Assembly: GCA_003131705.1 (NCBI GenBank)
Contig: PKUY01000203.1
Location: 9,209-14,290 of the forward strand
Length of the DNA stretch: 5,082 bases
Source: Acidobacteriota bacterium
GTDB taxonomy: Bacteria; Acidobacteriota; Terriglobia; Acidiferrales; UBA7541
Direction of reading: 5' to 3'
The first letter of the stretch is position 1. Each line of letters begins with the position of its first letter. Of this stretch, positions 1 through 5,082 are shown piece by piece. Position numbers and translations under genes: made by a program. The notes beneath the pieces are model-generated. The model was not told the origin of the DNA and made no database searches. It saw only the letters and a program-made list of their open reading frames with translations.

Positions 1-2
1 CG

Positions 3-749
3 TGTGCCCATTTCGAAATCAACCGCCTGGCCGCTGAAAACCTGCCTTGGGACGACGCCTATAACCTGTCGGACGGTGAGCGCCAGGCCATTCAGAAATC
101 GATCCAGCAGTTTCAATTGGGAGAAGGCTCCGAAGGGCGGCGCTTGCTAGATCGCGGCGACGTTTATGCTCACTCGGCGGGCGACCCATATTTCAGAGAG
201 GCGCTCGCGCTCTTCGTCAAAGAAGAGCAGCGGCATAGCTCCCACCTGCTCCGTTTCATGCGCCGCCAGGAAATCCCCGCGGTCACCAGCCACTGGGTGG
301 ACACAGTCTTTCGCCGCCTCCGTGGCCTCGCCGGGCTCGAACTTTCCCTTCGCGTATTGGTAACGGCCGAGATAATCGCCGTTCCGTACTACTGCGCGCT
401 CGGCCGTGCTACCCGATCCAAACTGCTCCAAGCCATCGGCTCGAGAATTCTGCAGGACGAAGCAACGCATCTGAACTTTCAAGCCTCAATGCTGTCCAGG
501 CTGGCAAGGGAGCGGTCGCGCCTATCGTGCAGGTCGCTCGCGTGCGCACAGCGACTGTTCCTGATTGGCACGTGCTGCGTCGTTTGGGTGGACCATCGCA
601 GCGTTTTTGCGGCGGCGAAATACGGATTTCGTAGATTCCTGCGCAAGGTCCTTTCGGAGCTGTCGGATTTGGAGTCGGTCTCTTCACCCGAAATACAGGC
701 GTACGCTTTTGCGGGGGCAAGATTTGTCCCGCAGCCAGCGCCCGTCGTG
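3..749 (+). CDS. Ferritin-like diiron-carboxylate protein, 5' partial and lacking its own stop codon
   Basis: The frame is open from base 3, so the true start lies left of the window. The first in-frame TTG (117) falls inside a conserved helix and is not a credible start. The four metal-ligand segments of a ferritin-like four-helix bundle appear in order: a helix with FQLGEGSEG (Glu codons 123 and 132), KEEQRH giving an ExxH ligand set (225-236), an AEII helix (Glu 369-371), and DEATH giving the second ExxH (459-470). ExxH pairs of this kind normally bind a diiron centre used for oxidase, oxygenase or iron-storage chemistry; the substrate cannot be told from sequence. The part after the second ExxH is unusually rich in Cys (LSCRSLAC, GTCCVVW). 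No stop follows: the frame runs on into the ATPase downstream. The end given is only where protein-like sequence fades and where a +1-frame TGA (748-750) occurs. The family call is fairly secure; the gene boundary is not, and the gene may be decaying. Confidence 0.65.
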
Positions 750-812
750 AGGAACGTTGATGATCTTGCGCCGCCCTCCGGAAATGCAACCTTTTCCCGT
801 CCTCGGCTTTGC

Positions 813-818
813 TATCCT
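813..818 (+). promoter_or_regulatory. Candidate -10 element upstream of the ATPase gene
   Basis: TATCCT matches four of six bases of the sigma-70 -10 consensus and sits in the AT-rich junction, 72 bases before the preferred ATPase start. No good -35 hexamer lies 16-18 bases upstream; TTTTCC at 792-797 is the nearest candidate, with a short 15-base spacer. Its main support is position, since similar TATNNT hexamers precede the three downstream genes. Confidence 0.25.
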
Positions 819-874
819 TGTGCGAGGCGTCCTTGTGATTTGTTTTTATGTATTGGAAACCTTGCAACTAAGCT

Positions 875-880
875 AGGTGG
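875..880 (+). promoter_or_regulatory. Possible ribosome binding site for the ATPase start at TTG 891
   Basis: AGGTGG differs from AGGAGG at one position and lies 10 bases before the in-frame TTG at 891-893. It is the best SD-like match near any in-frame start between 750 and 1000 and decides the start chosen here. A weaker alternative is GAGG (824-827), 12 bases before TTG 840. Confidence 0.35.
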
Positions 881-890
881 GCGAACTGTT

Positions 891-2468
891 TTGCCAAACG
901 ATTCAAAGCTGCAACCGCCGTCGCAAACCCAGAGACCAGCCGCCCCACCATCGGCGCAATGGTTCGTGCGCGACTCTGCCGGGCCACTGGGCAAACGAGA
1001 CGAGCTGCAGCTTCTGATCAATTCGGGCACCCCCATTATCGCCGTCGAGACCACGGAAGAAGAGCGTCTCGAAAAACTTCTACTGGCGATCGCGATCCAG
1101 ATGTCGGTGCCCCTCTACACCTGGAGCGTCATCACGGGACTCTCAAGATTCACCGGCCAGCCACTCTACGGGAGCGATGACCCCGAAAAAGCGCTGGCTA
1201 ACATCGGCTCGATCCAGGGCGACGCGATTTTCCTCCTCAAGGATTTTGCGCGCTACTGCGAAAGCGACCGCGTCAGCCGCCGCCTTCGCGACCTTGCTGA
1301 GACATTTCGTACGGCCCGCCGATCAATCGTCCTCGTCGCGGCCTCCTTGAAACTTCCGCCCGAGATCGAAAGCGATTCGGCGGCGTTTCAGTTGGGTTTG
1401 CCCAGCGCGGAAGACCTTCTGCCCCGCGTGAATCAGGCTCTGGCCGAAACGGGCCGCGAGCAACGCATTCCGATATCGCTGGATGCGGCGGGTATTTTGC
1501 AGCTCGCCGGAAATCTAGTTGGCTTAACGCAGGACGAAGCGGTCCGAACGCTCCGCAAATGCTTACTCGAGCACGGCAAAGCGGACACCGCCCTCCTCGA
1601 CGCGGTGCTCCAAGCCAAACATGCCGCGCTTCGCACCGACGGTTTGCTCGAAATTGTGGGCAGCGACACTTCGTTTACTGATGTCGCTGGGTTGAAAACT
1701 TTGCTCGATTGGGTTGACAAGCGGCGCAGCGCCCTCACGCCGGAGGGCCGTAAATTTGGCCTCGTGCCGCCGAAGGGCGTGCTGATCACCGGCGTCCAGG
1801 GATGCGGGAAAAGCCTGGCGGCGCGCGCGATAGCGGGCGAGTGGGGCTTCGATCTGGCCCGGCTCGACGCTGGCGCGCTCTACGACAAATACGTCGGCGA
1901 AAGCGAGAAGCGACTGCACAAGACGCTCGAACTCGCGCAAAAGCTCGCGCCGATGGTGCTTTGGATCGACGAAATTGAAAAGGCGTTCGCTTCGGCTGGC
2001 GCCAGCGGTGACGCTGACGCGGGATTGTCGCAGCGCCTGCTCGCCACTATTCTCACGTGGATGCAAGACCGCGAGAGCGGGGTTTTTCTCGCGGCCACGT
2101 CTAACAATATCGCCGCGCTGCCGCCGGAAATGCTTCGCAAAGGGCGCTTTGACGAGATTTTCTTTGTCGATTTGCCAACATCGGATGTTCGCGAATCGCT
2201 TTTCGCGCTTTGCCTCAAAAAGAGCGCGCGCGATGCGGCGGGATTCGATTTGCCGCAGCTCGCTGCCGCGAGCGAGGGTTTCTCCGGCGCCGAAATCGAG
2301 CAGGCAGTCGCCGCAGGTCTTTACACCGCTTTCGACCGGAAACGGGAACTGTCCACCGAAATCCTGCTGGCTGAGGTTTGCGGGACCCGGCCACTCAGCG
2401 TTACCCATGCCGAAGACGTTCAGTCCATCCGCCAATGGGCCAAGTCCCGAGCCGTCTCCGCCGACTGA
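891..2468 (+). CDS. Ycf46-like AAA+ ATPase
   Basis: From TTG 891 the product is 525 residues, about the usual size of stand-alone Ycf46-like ATPases. Residues about 36-260 match the Ycf46 N-terminal region: RDELQLLINSGTPIIAVETT, then FLLKDFARYC and VLVAAS, which resemble strands of a degenerate P-loop domain without a Walker A. The C-terminal AAA+ domain (about 263-490) is complete: Walker A GVQGCGKS (301-308), Walker B with catalytic Asp-Glu (LWIDEIEKAF, D360/E361), sensor 1 Asn in ATSNN (405), arginine fingers in RKGRFDE (416 and 419), and a sensor-2-like GFSGAEIEQ (about 464-472). It should be an active cytoplasmic oligomeric remodelling ATPase. No protease or membrane domain follows, and its client is unknown. 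A cyanobacterial homologue has been linked to inorganic-carbon response, which gives no direct clue here. The frame continues upstream without a stop into the ferritin-like module, so a fused product cannot be excluded. Family confidence is high; the start is uncertain. Confidence 0.88.
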   Translation: MPNDSKLQPPSQTQRPAAPPSAQWFVRDSAGPLGKRDELQLLINSGTPIIAVETTEEERLEKLLLAIAIQMSVPLYTWSVITGLSRFTGQPLYGSDDPEKALANIGSIQGDAIFLLKDFARYCESDRVSRRLRDLAETFRTARRSIVLVAASLKLPPEIESDSAAFQLGLPSAEDLLPRVNQALAETGREQRIPISLDAAGILQLAGNLVGLTQDEAVRTLRKCLLEHGKADTALLDAVLQAKHAALRTDGLLEIVGSDTSFTDVAGLKTLLDWVDKRRSALTPEGRKFGLVPPKGVLITGVQGCGKSLAARAIAGEWGFDLARLDAGALYDKYVGESEKRLHKTLELAQKLAPMVLWIDEIEKAFASAGASGDADAGLSQRLLATILTWMQDRESGVFLAATSNNIAALPPEMLRKGRFDEIFFVDLPTSDVRESLFALCLKKSARDAAGFDLPQLAAASEGFSGAEIEQAVAAGLYTAFDRKRELSTEILLAEVCGTRPLSVTHAEDVQSIRQWAKSRAVSAD

Positions 2469-2544
2469 CAAGCCCTCTAACTAACTGGATCGCGAGCGAG
2501 GTCGGCGTAGCGCGCAGCTCGCTTCTCGAAAATCCCCCCGCGGT

Positions 2545-2550
2545 TATACT
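2545..2550 (+). promoter_or_regulatory. Candidate -10 element (TATACT) for the acetyltransferase gene
   Basis: TATACT matches five of six consensus positions and lies in the 132-base gap after the ATPase. Transcription would begin near 2557, leaving a leader of roughly 45 bases that carries the inverted repeat at 2573-2589 and the SD at 2592-2595. No clear -35 is visible; TTCTCG (2523-2528, 16-base spacer) is weak. Confidence 0.4.
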
Positions 2551-2572
2551 GACGCAGACACGCAGGCAAGTT

Positions 2573-2589
2573 TCAGACACACGGTCTGA
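2573..2589 (+). repeat. Perfect 6-bp inverted repeat in the acetyltransferase leader
   Basis: TCAGAC and GTCTGA are exact reverse complements separated by the five bases ACACG. The repeat ends 2 bases before the GGAG ribosome binding site. CAGACAC also occurs as a direct repeat at 2555-2561 and 2574-2580. It could be an operator dyad or a small leader hairpin affecting translation. No T-run follows, so it is not a terminator. A 6-bp dyad may arise by chance. Confidence 0.3.
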
Positions 2590-2591
2590 CC

Positions 2592-2595
2592 GGAG
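2592..2595 (+). promoter_or_regulatory. Ribosome binding site deciding the acetyltransferase start
   Basis: GGAG lies 5 bases before ATG 2601. The alternative in-frame GTG at 2595 overlaps this element and has no SD of its own, so ATG 2601 is preferred. Confidence 0.55.
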
Positions 2596-2600
2596 TGCTC

Positions 2601-3170
2601 ATGAAGACGCCCAGCAAGAATGCGAAGCTCGCGACAAATTCCGCAAAAAATTCCACGCTACGAATTCGCCCCGGAACTTCGCGCGACGTTCCCGTGATGC
2701 TGTCTCTGATCCGCGCCCTCGCCAAGTATGAGCGCTTGACCCGCGAATTCCGCGCCGACGCAACACGCTTCCGACGTGACGGCTTCGGCAAACGGCCCTA
2801 TTTCGAGACCCAAATCTGCACGCGCGCCGGTCGGCCCGCCGGCTTCGCGCTCTATTTCTTCACTTATTCCACATTCCTAAGTCGCCCGACACTTTACGTG
2901 GAAGACCTCTTCGTGCTGCCTGACGAGCGCGGAAAAGGTGCAGGCAAAGCCTTGCTGTCCGCCCTCGCTCGCATCGCCATTCGAAAAAGATGTGGACGCA
3001 TGGAGTGGGCTGTCCTCGATTGGAACCTCCCGGCGATCGGCTTCTATCGCCGTCTCGGTGCGCAACTGCGAAAGGACTGGATACTCACTCGCCTGGCAGG
3101 TGCAGACCTCCGCCGCCTCGCGCGCGCGACACAAAATCCCCGCTCTGCAGAGCGTGGCCATCGCACTTAA
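2601..3170 (+). CDS. GNAT-family N-acetyltransferase, SSAT/thialysine acetyltransferase type
   Basis: The product has 189 residues. After a Lys/Ser/Asn-rich tail of about 18 residues comes a full GNAT fold: first strand LRIRPGTSRDV (20-30), a helix with RALAKYERL (38-46), the central strand LYVEDLFV (98-105), the acetyl-CoA pyrophosphate loop RGKGAGKALL (110-119), and DWNLPAIGFYRRLGA (140-154), where Tyr149 is placed like the general-acid Tyr of GNAT enzymes. The YVEDLFV...RGKGxGK...WNxxAIxFYxxLGA order is typical of spermidine/spermine and thialysine N-acetyltransferase relatives. It would transfer acetyl from acetyl-CoA to an amine, probably a small polyamine or lysine analogue, in the cytoplasm; the exact acceptor is not determinable. 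No membrane segment or signal peptide is seen. About 20 Arg-rich residues follow the fold and may be dispensable. The gene appears to have its own promoter and SD, so no operon link to the ATPase is evident. Confidence 0.85.
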   Translation: MKTPSKNAKLATNSAKNSTLRIRPGTSRDVPVMLSLIRALAKYERLTREFRADATRFRRDGFGKRPYFETQICTRAGRPAGFALYFFTYSTFLSRPTLYVEDLFVLPDERGKGAGKALLSALARIAIRKRCGRMEWAVLDWNLPAIGFYRRLGAQLRKDWILTRLAGADLRRLARATQNPRSAERGHRT

Positions 3171-3214
3171 CGTCGTATCACCGCTGATCTCATCTTCGCG
3201 GCGCATTCGTGCCG

Positions 3215-3220
3215 TATAAT
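3215..3220 (+). promoter_or_regulatory. Consensus -10 box (TATAAT) just before the phosphatase start
   Basis: A perfect TATAAT ends 9 bases before ATG 3230. Initiation about 7 bases downstream would put the transcript 5' end at about 3226-3230, so the mRNA would be leaderless or nearly so, in line with the lack of any SD before this ATG. The upstream GTG at 3209 would translate through the hexamer and is disfavoured. The -35 region is poor. Confidence 0.45.
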
Positions 3221-3229
3221 TCGTCTCTG

Positions 3230-4405
3230 ATGGCCACTGGTCCCAATCTCCTGGAAAAGAGGGTCCGCAAAAGATTCCGGCGTGTCGGCGCTTTCTGGGG
3301 ACGTGTGACCGAGGGCTTGGAACTGCAACAGCTCTGGGGCCAGTTCATGTCCGAGGCCAAAGCCAGCTACGGCCTCTACTCGAAGGACGTTGACTGGGAA
3401 GCAATCGGCCACGAGCGCAGCCGCTTCAAACGCGTGATGCGCTCCATTTGGGGCGTGTTCCTGGCGATGTTGATGAAGCTTTCCCCGCCGCGGCGGGTAC
3501 TCTTGCTTATCGCCATCGTTCTGCTGCTCCTGGATATCCACCTCCACTGGGGCGCCCAATCGGAATTCAGCGTGAACGTCAGCGGCCTGGGCGTAGGCAT
3601 TTTGTTCATCCTGCTGGCGGTAGAGCTTGCCGATCGCGTAACCATGAAGCGCGACCTCGAAATCGCCCGCGAAATCCAGCAATGGCTGGTCCCCGAGCAT
3701 GCGCCGACCGTGCCCGGCGTGGACATTGCGTTTGCCACGCGGCCGCAAAACACGGTCGCGGGCGATTATTATGATGCCTTCCTTCGTCCGCTGCCGTCGC
3801 CCGATTCTGCCACGCACGCGCTGCTGATTGCGGTCGCCGACGTGGCCGGGAAAAGTGTGCCCGCAGCTCTTCTGATGGCCACTTTCCAAGCGAGTTTGCG
3901 TGCGCTGACTGCGACGCCCGCCACGCTCGACGAGATCGTCACCGGACTCGACCGCTATTGCCGCGCCCACAGTCTCGAAGGCCGCCGGTTCACCACCGCA
4001 TTTCTCGCGGAGGTCAATCCCGCCACGCACGAAATGCACTACGTCAACGCCGGGCACAACGACCCCATCCTGCGGCGCGCTTCGGGAAAGATCGAACGAC
4101 TAGGGAGCGGCGGCCCGCCTTTTGGCCTGCCGCTTTTCACCGAAAACGAAGTTGCCTACGCTTCCGGGCGTGTCCAATTGCAGCCGGGCGACTTGGTTCT
4201 TATTTTTACGGATGGAGTGATAGAAGCCGTGGATGACGGAGACACAGAATACGGCGAAGCGCGCCTGATATCGTGCATTCAAAACGCCGCGCCCGAAAGC
4301 TCTGGCGAAACTTTGAAGCGTGTCATGGCCGACGTGAACACTTTTGTCGGCTACGCCCGCCAGCACGACGACATCACCTGCCTCGTCCTCCGCATTAACG
4401 CCTAG
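3230..4405 (+). CDS. Membrane-anchored SpoIIE/RsbU-type PP2C serine phosphatase
   Basis: The product has 391 residues. A basic N-terminal region (1-85, RKRFRR near 13-18) precedes two hydrophobic helices at about 90-107 and 115-134, which form a membrane hairpin. A short linker with LEIAREIQQWLVP (143-155), the hallmark entry to SpoIIE-type domains, leads into a complete PP2C domain: GDYYDAF (178-184), DVAGKSVPAALLMA (204-217), FTTAFLAEVN (254-263), YVNAGHNDP (271-279), GGPPFGL (294-300), FTDGVIEA (326-333) and HDDIT (379-383). The metal-binding aspartates D179, D204, D328 and D381 are all present, so activity is expected. This family dephosphorylates Ser/Thr on anti-sigma-factor antagonists or similar regulators, often in stress signalling. 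No PAS, GAF, HAMP or response-regulator sensor domain is present and no anti-sigma partner lies next to it, so the input may act through the N-terminal region or membrane hairpin. Ser209 replaces the more usual Gly after the DVxGK lysine. ATG 3230 is chosen over GTG 3209 because of the TATAAT between them. Confidence 0.92.
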   Translation: MATGPNLLEKRVRKRFRRVGAFWGRVTEGLELQQLWGQFMSEAKASYGLYSKDVDWEAIGHERSRFKRVMRSIWGVFLAMLMKLSPPRRVLLLIAIVLLLLDIHLHWGAQSEFSVNVSGLGVGILFILLAVELADRVTMKRDLEIAREIQQWLVPEHAPTVPGVDIAFATRPQNTVAGDYYDAFLRPLPSPDSATHALLIAVADVAGKSVPAALLMATFQASLRALTATPATLDEIVTGLDRYCRAHSLEGRRFTTAFLAEVNPATHEMHYVNAGHNDPILRRASGKIERLGSGGPPFGLPLFTENEVAYASGRVQLQPGDLVLIFTDGVIEAVDDGDTEYGEARLISCIQNAAPESSGETLKRVMADVNTFVGYARQHDDITCLVLRINA

Positions 4406-4501
4406 CGGCTTCGTGAGACAGGCACTGTTGTCTGAGCCCTTTGCATCGCGTCCGCCGACAAACGCCTCAGGATCACGCCCCCAATTCGCCCTTCGCTCCT
4501 G

Positions 4502-4513
4502 TATATTTATATT
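4502..4513 (+). promoter_or_regulatory. Tandem -10-like hexamers (TATATT twice) before the hydrolase start
   Basis: TATATT occurs at 4502-4507 and directly again at 4508-4513, in an AT-rich island within GC-rich DNA. The second ends 8 bases before ATG 4522, so transcription would start at or within a few bases of the start codon; the first would give a leader of only a few bases. No SD is visible. A weak -35 candidate, TTCGCC (4485-4490), is 17 bases upstream of the second hexamer. Confidence 0.4.
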
Positions 4514-4521
4514 CTCGGCCT

Positions 4522-5082
4522 ATGGCGTCCTGGATCGAACAAAAAGTCCGTCGATATGAAGAGATGCGGTTTGGGCAAGAGCCCAATCGCCGTAATCTTC
4601 CTTTCGGCTGGGGACTCGAATACATCGGTGGCGATGCGAACGATCAGAATCCGCGCGCATTCCTGGACCGCTACATTCAAGAGACGGTGGAACGCAGCGA
4701 TGACTGGTACGCCACCGGGGCCGCCGACGATTACGCGCTCGCCGATAACGTCCTCACCTTCACTAGCGCCATCGCCTCTCCGTGGCCATCAAACAATCGC
4801 GTCCACGCGCAACTTTTCCCGGTCGAGAAAAAAGGCCCGGCGGTCGTGGTCCTCGCGCAGTGGAATGCGCGATGGGAAGAGCAGCAGAACGTCTGCCGCT
4901 GGCTGAATCGGCTGGGCATCACCGCAATCAAGATGAGCTTGCCGTATCACGACCGCCGCGTGATCCCCGGGCATCCTCGCGCCGACCATCTTGTCGGCCC
5001 GAACGTCGGCCTGACGATGCAGGCCGGTCGCCAGGCTGTGCTGGACGTCCGCCGCACTTTCCGGTGGCTGGAGCAACAGGGC
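4522..5082 (+). CDS. Alpha/beta hydrolase family protein, 3' partial
   Basis: The frame from ATG 4522 is open to the last base, giving 187 residues with no stop. It opens with a charged helix (WIEQKVRRYEEMRFGQ, 4-19) and NRRNLPFGWGLEYIGG (22-37). An esterase-like beta sheet follows: VHAQLFP (94-100), the strand PAVVVLAQWNARW (106-118), where the oxyanion loop of alpha/beta hydrolases usually lies, then GITAIKMSLPYHDRR (132-146), and the helix preceding the nucleophile, ending WLEQQG (182-187). From memory this resembles ABHD18-like/Abhydrolase_18-type proteins of acidobacteria. The expected Gly-x-Ser-x-Gly nucleophile elbow would fall just beyond the window, so catalytic competence and substrate cannot be judged. 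No signal peptide or membrane helix is seen, so it is probably cytoplasmic. An internal ATG at 4564 has a purine-rich upstream stretch (GAAGAG) but would remove the N-terminal segment I consider conserved. Confidence 0.75.
   Translation, partial: MASWIEQKVRRYEEMRFGQEPNRRNLPFGWGLEYIGGDANDQNPRAFLDRYIQETVERSDDWYATGAADDYALADNVLTFTSAIASPWPSNNRVHAQLFPVEKKGPAVVVLAQWNARWEEQQNVCRWLNRLGITAIKMSLPYHDRRVIPGHPRADHLVGPNVGLTMQAGRQAVLDVRRTFRWLEQQG

Larger units (their letters stand above)
690..890 (+). other. Low-complexity junction between the ferritin-like and ATPase modules, probable former intergenic region
   Basis: This stretch is stop-free in the frame shared by its neighbours, but its translation does not look like a folded domain. 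It starts with Pro/Ala-rich residues, passes through a Cys/Arg-rich patch with a C-x2-C-x4-C-x4-C spacing, and then becomes a short basic segment. Codon choice changes here: TTA, TGT, ATT, CTA and AAT are common, unlike the C/G-ending codons on either side, and 831-895 is locally AT-rich. A -10-like TATCCT (813-818) and an SD-like AGGTGG (875-880) lie within it. I infer intergenic DNA that happens to lack stops in this frame, rather than a designed linker. The alternative is a genuine fusion protein with a flexible linker of about 70 residues. Confidence 0.45.

Noticed and set aside
117..119. TTG 117 as the start of the first ORF
   Set aside because: The frame is open back to base 3, and the codons before 117 encode sequence that fits the first ferritin-like helix, so the start is outside the window.
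810..851. C-x2-C-x4-C-x4-C pattern in the junction, like a zinc-binding knuckle
   Set aside because: It falls where codon use is atypical and promoter-like bases occur; the flanking residues do not suggest a folded zinc finger.
1563..2471. 302-codon open frame on the - strand
   Set aside because: It lies wholly antisense to the ATPase, whose motifs are complete, and its translation shows no recognisable domain. Long antisense frames are common opposite GC-rich genes.
2495..2523. AGCGAG/CTCGCT inverted repeat after the ATPase stop as a terminator
   Set aside because: The stem is 6 bp with a 17-base loop and no T-run follows; it could easily arise by chance in GC-rich DNA.
3167..4057. 296-codon open frame on the - strand
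   Set aside because: It is antisense to the PP2C gene and the end of the acetyltransferase gene, and its His/Gln/Arg-rich composition is typical of shadow translations.
4416..4433. Short hairpin (AGACAG/TTGTCT, 6-base loop) after the PP2C stop as a terminator
   Set aside because: The stem is only 6 bp with one G-U pair and is not followed by a T-run.
4556..4906. 116-codon + strand frame beginning at ATG 4556
   Set aside because: It overlaps the hydrolase gene in another frame, and only the frame from 4522 has protein-like composition and stays open to the window end.

Overview
The window holds four or five protein-coding genes, all on the + strand and closely packed, in GC-rich DNA. I found no RNA gene, mobile element, CRISPR array or long repeat. 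The gene set is a Ycf46-type AAA+ ATPase, a membrane-anchored SpoIIE/RsbU-type PP2C phosphatase, and an alpha/beta hydrolase family protein whose N-terminus resembles, from memory, acidobacterial proteins. A soil-type Acidobacteriota chromosome or metagenome contig is my best guess. No phylogenetic marker is present, so this stays an inference.

Layout. (1) 3 to about 749: the 3' part of a ferritin-like diiron-carboxylate protein that enters from beyond the left edge. (2) 891-2468: a Ycf46-like AAA+ ATPase with all canonical motifs. The same reading frame is open from base 3 to the stop at 2466-2468, so as written the ferritin-like domain and the ATPase form one ORF. The joining stretch (about 690-890) looks more like a decayed gene end followed by an intergenic promoter and ribosome-binding region. 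I therefore annotate the two modules separately and flag the fusion as the main puzzle. (3) 2601-3170: a GNAT acetyltransferase of the SSAT/thialysine acetyltransferase type. (4) 3230-4405: a PP2C phosphatase with a two-helix membrane hairpin. (5) 4522 to the window end: an alpha/beta hydrolase family protein, cut off just before its expected nucleophile motif.

Gaps between genes are 59 to 132 bp. Those upstream of the last three genes each hold a TATNNT -10-like hexamer, as does the stretch upstream of the ATPase start. For the phosphatase and the hydrolase the hexamer ends only 8-9 bases before the ATG and no Shine-Dalgarno is visible, which suggests leaderless transcripts. The genes thus look separately promoted rather than one operon, and no shared pathway is evident. 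I did not find a convincing new multi-gene system. The most unusual points are the stop-less ferritin/ATPase junction and the candidate leaderless promoters.
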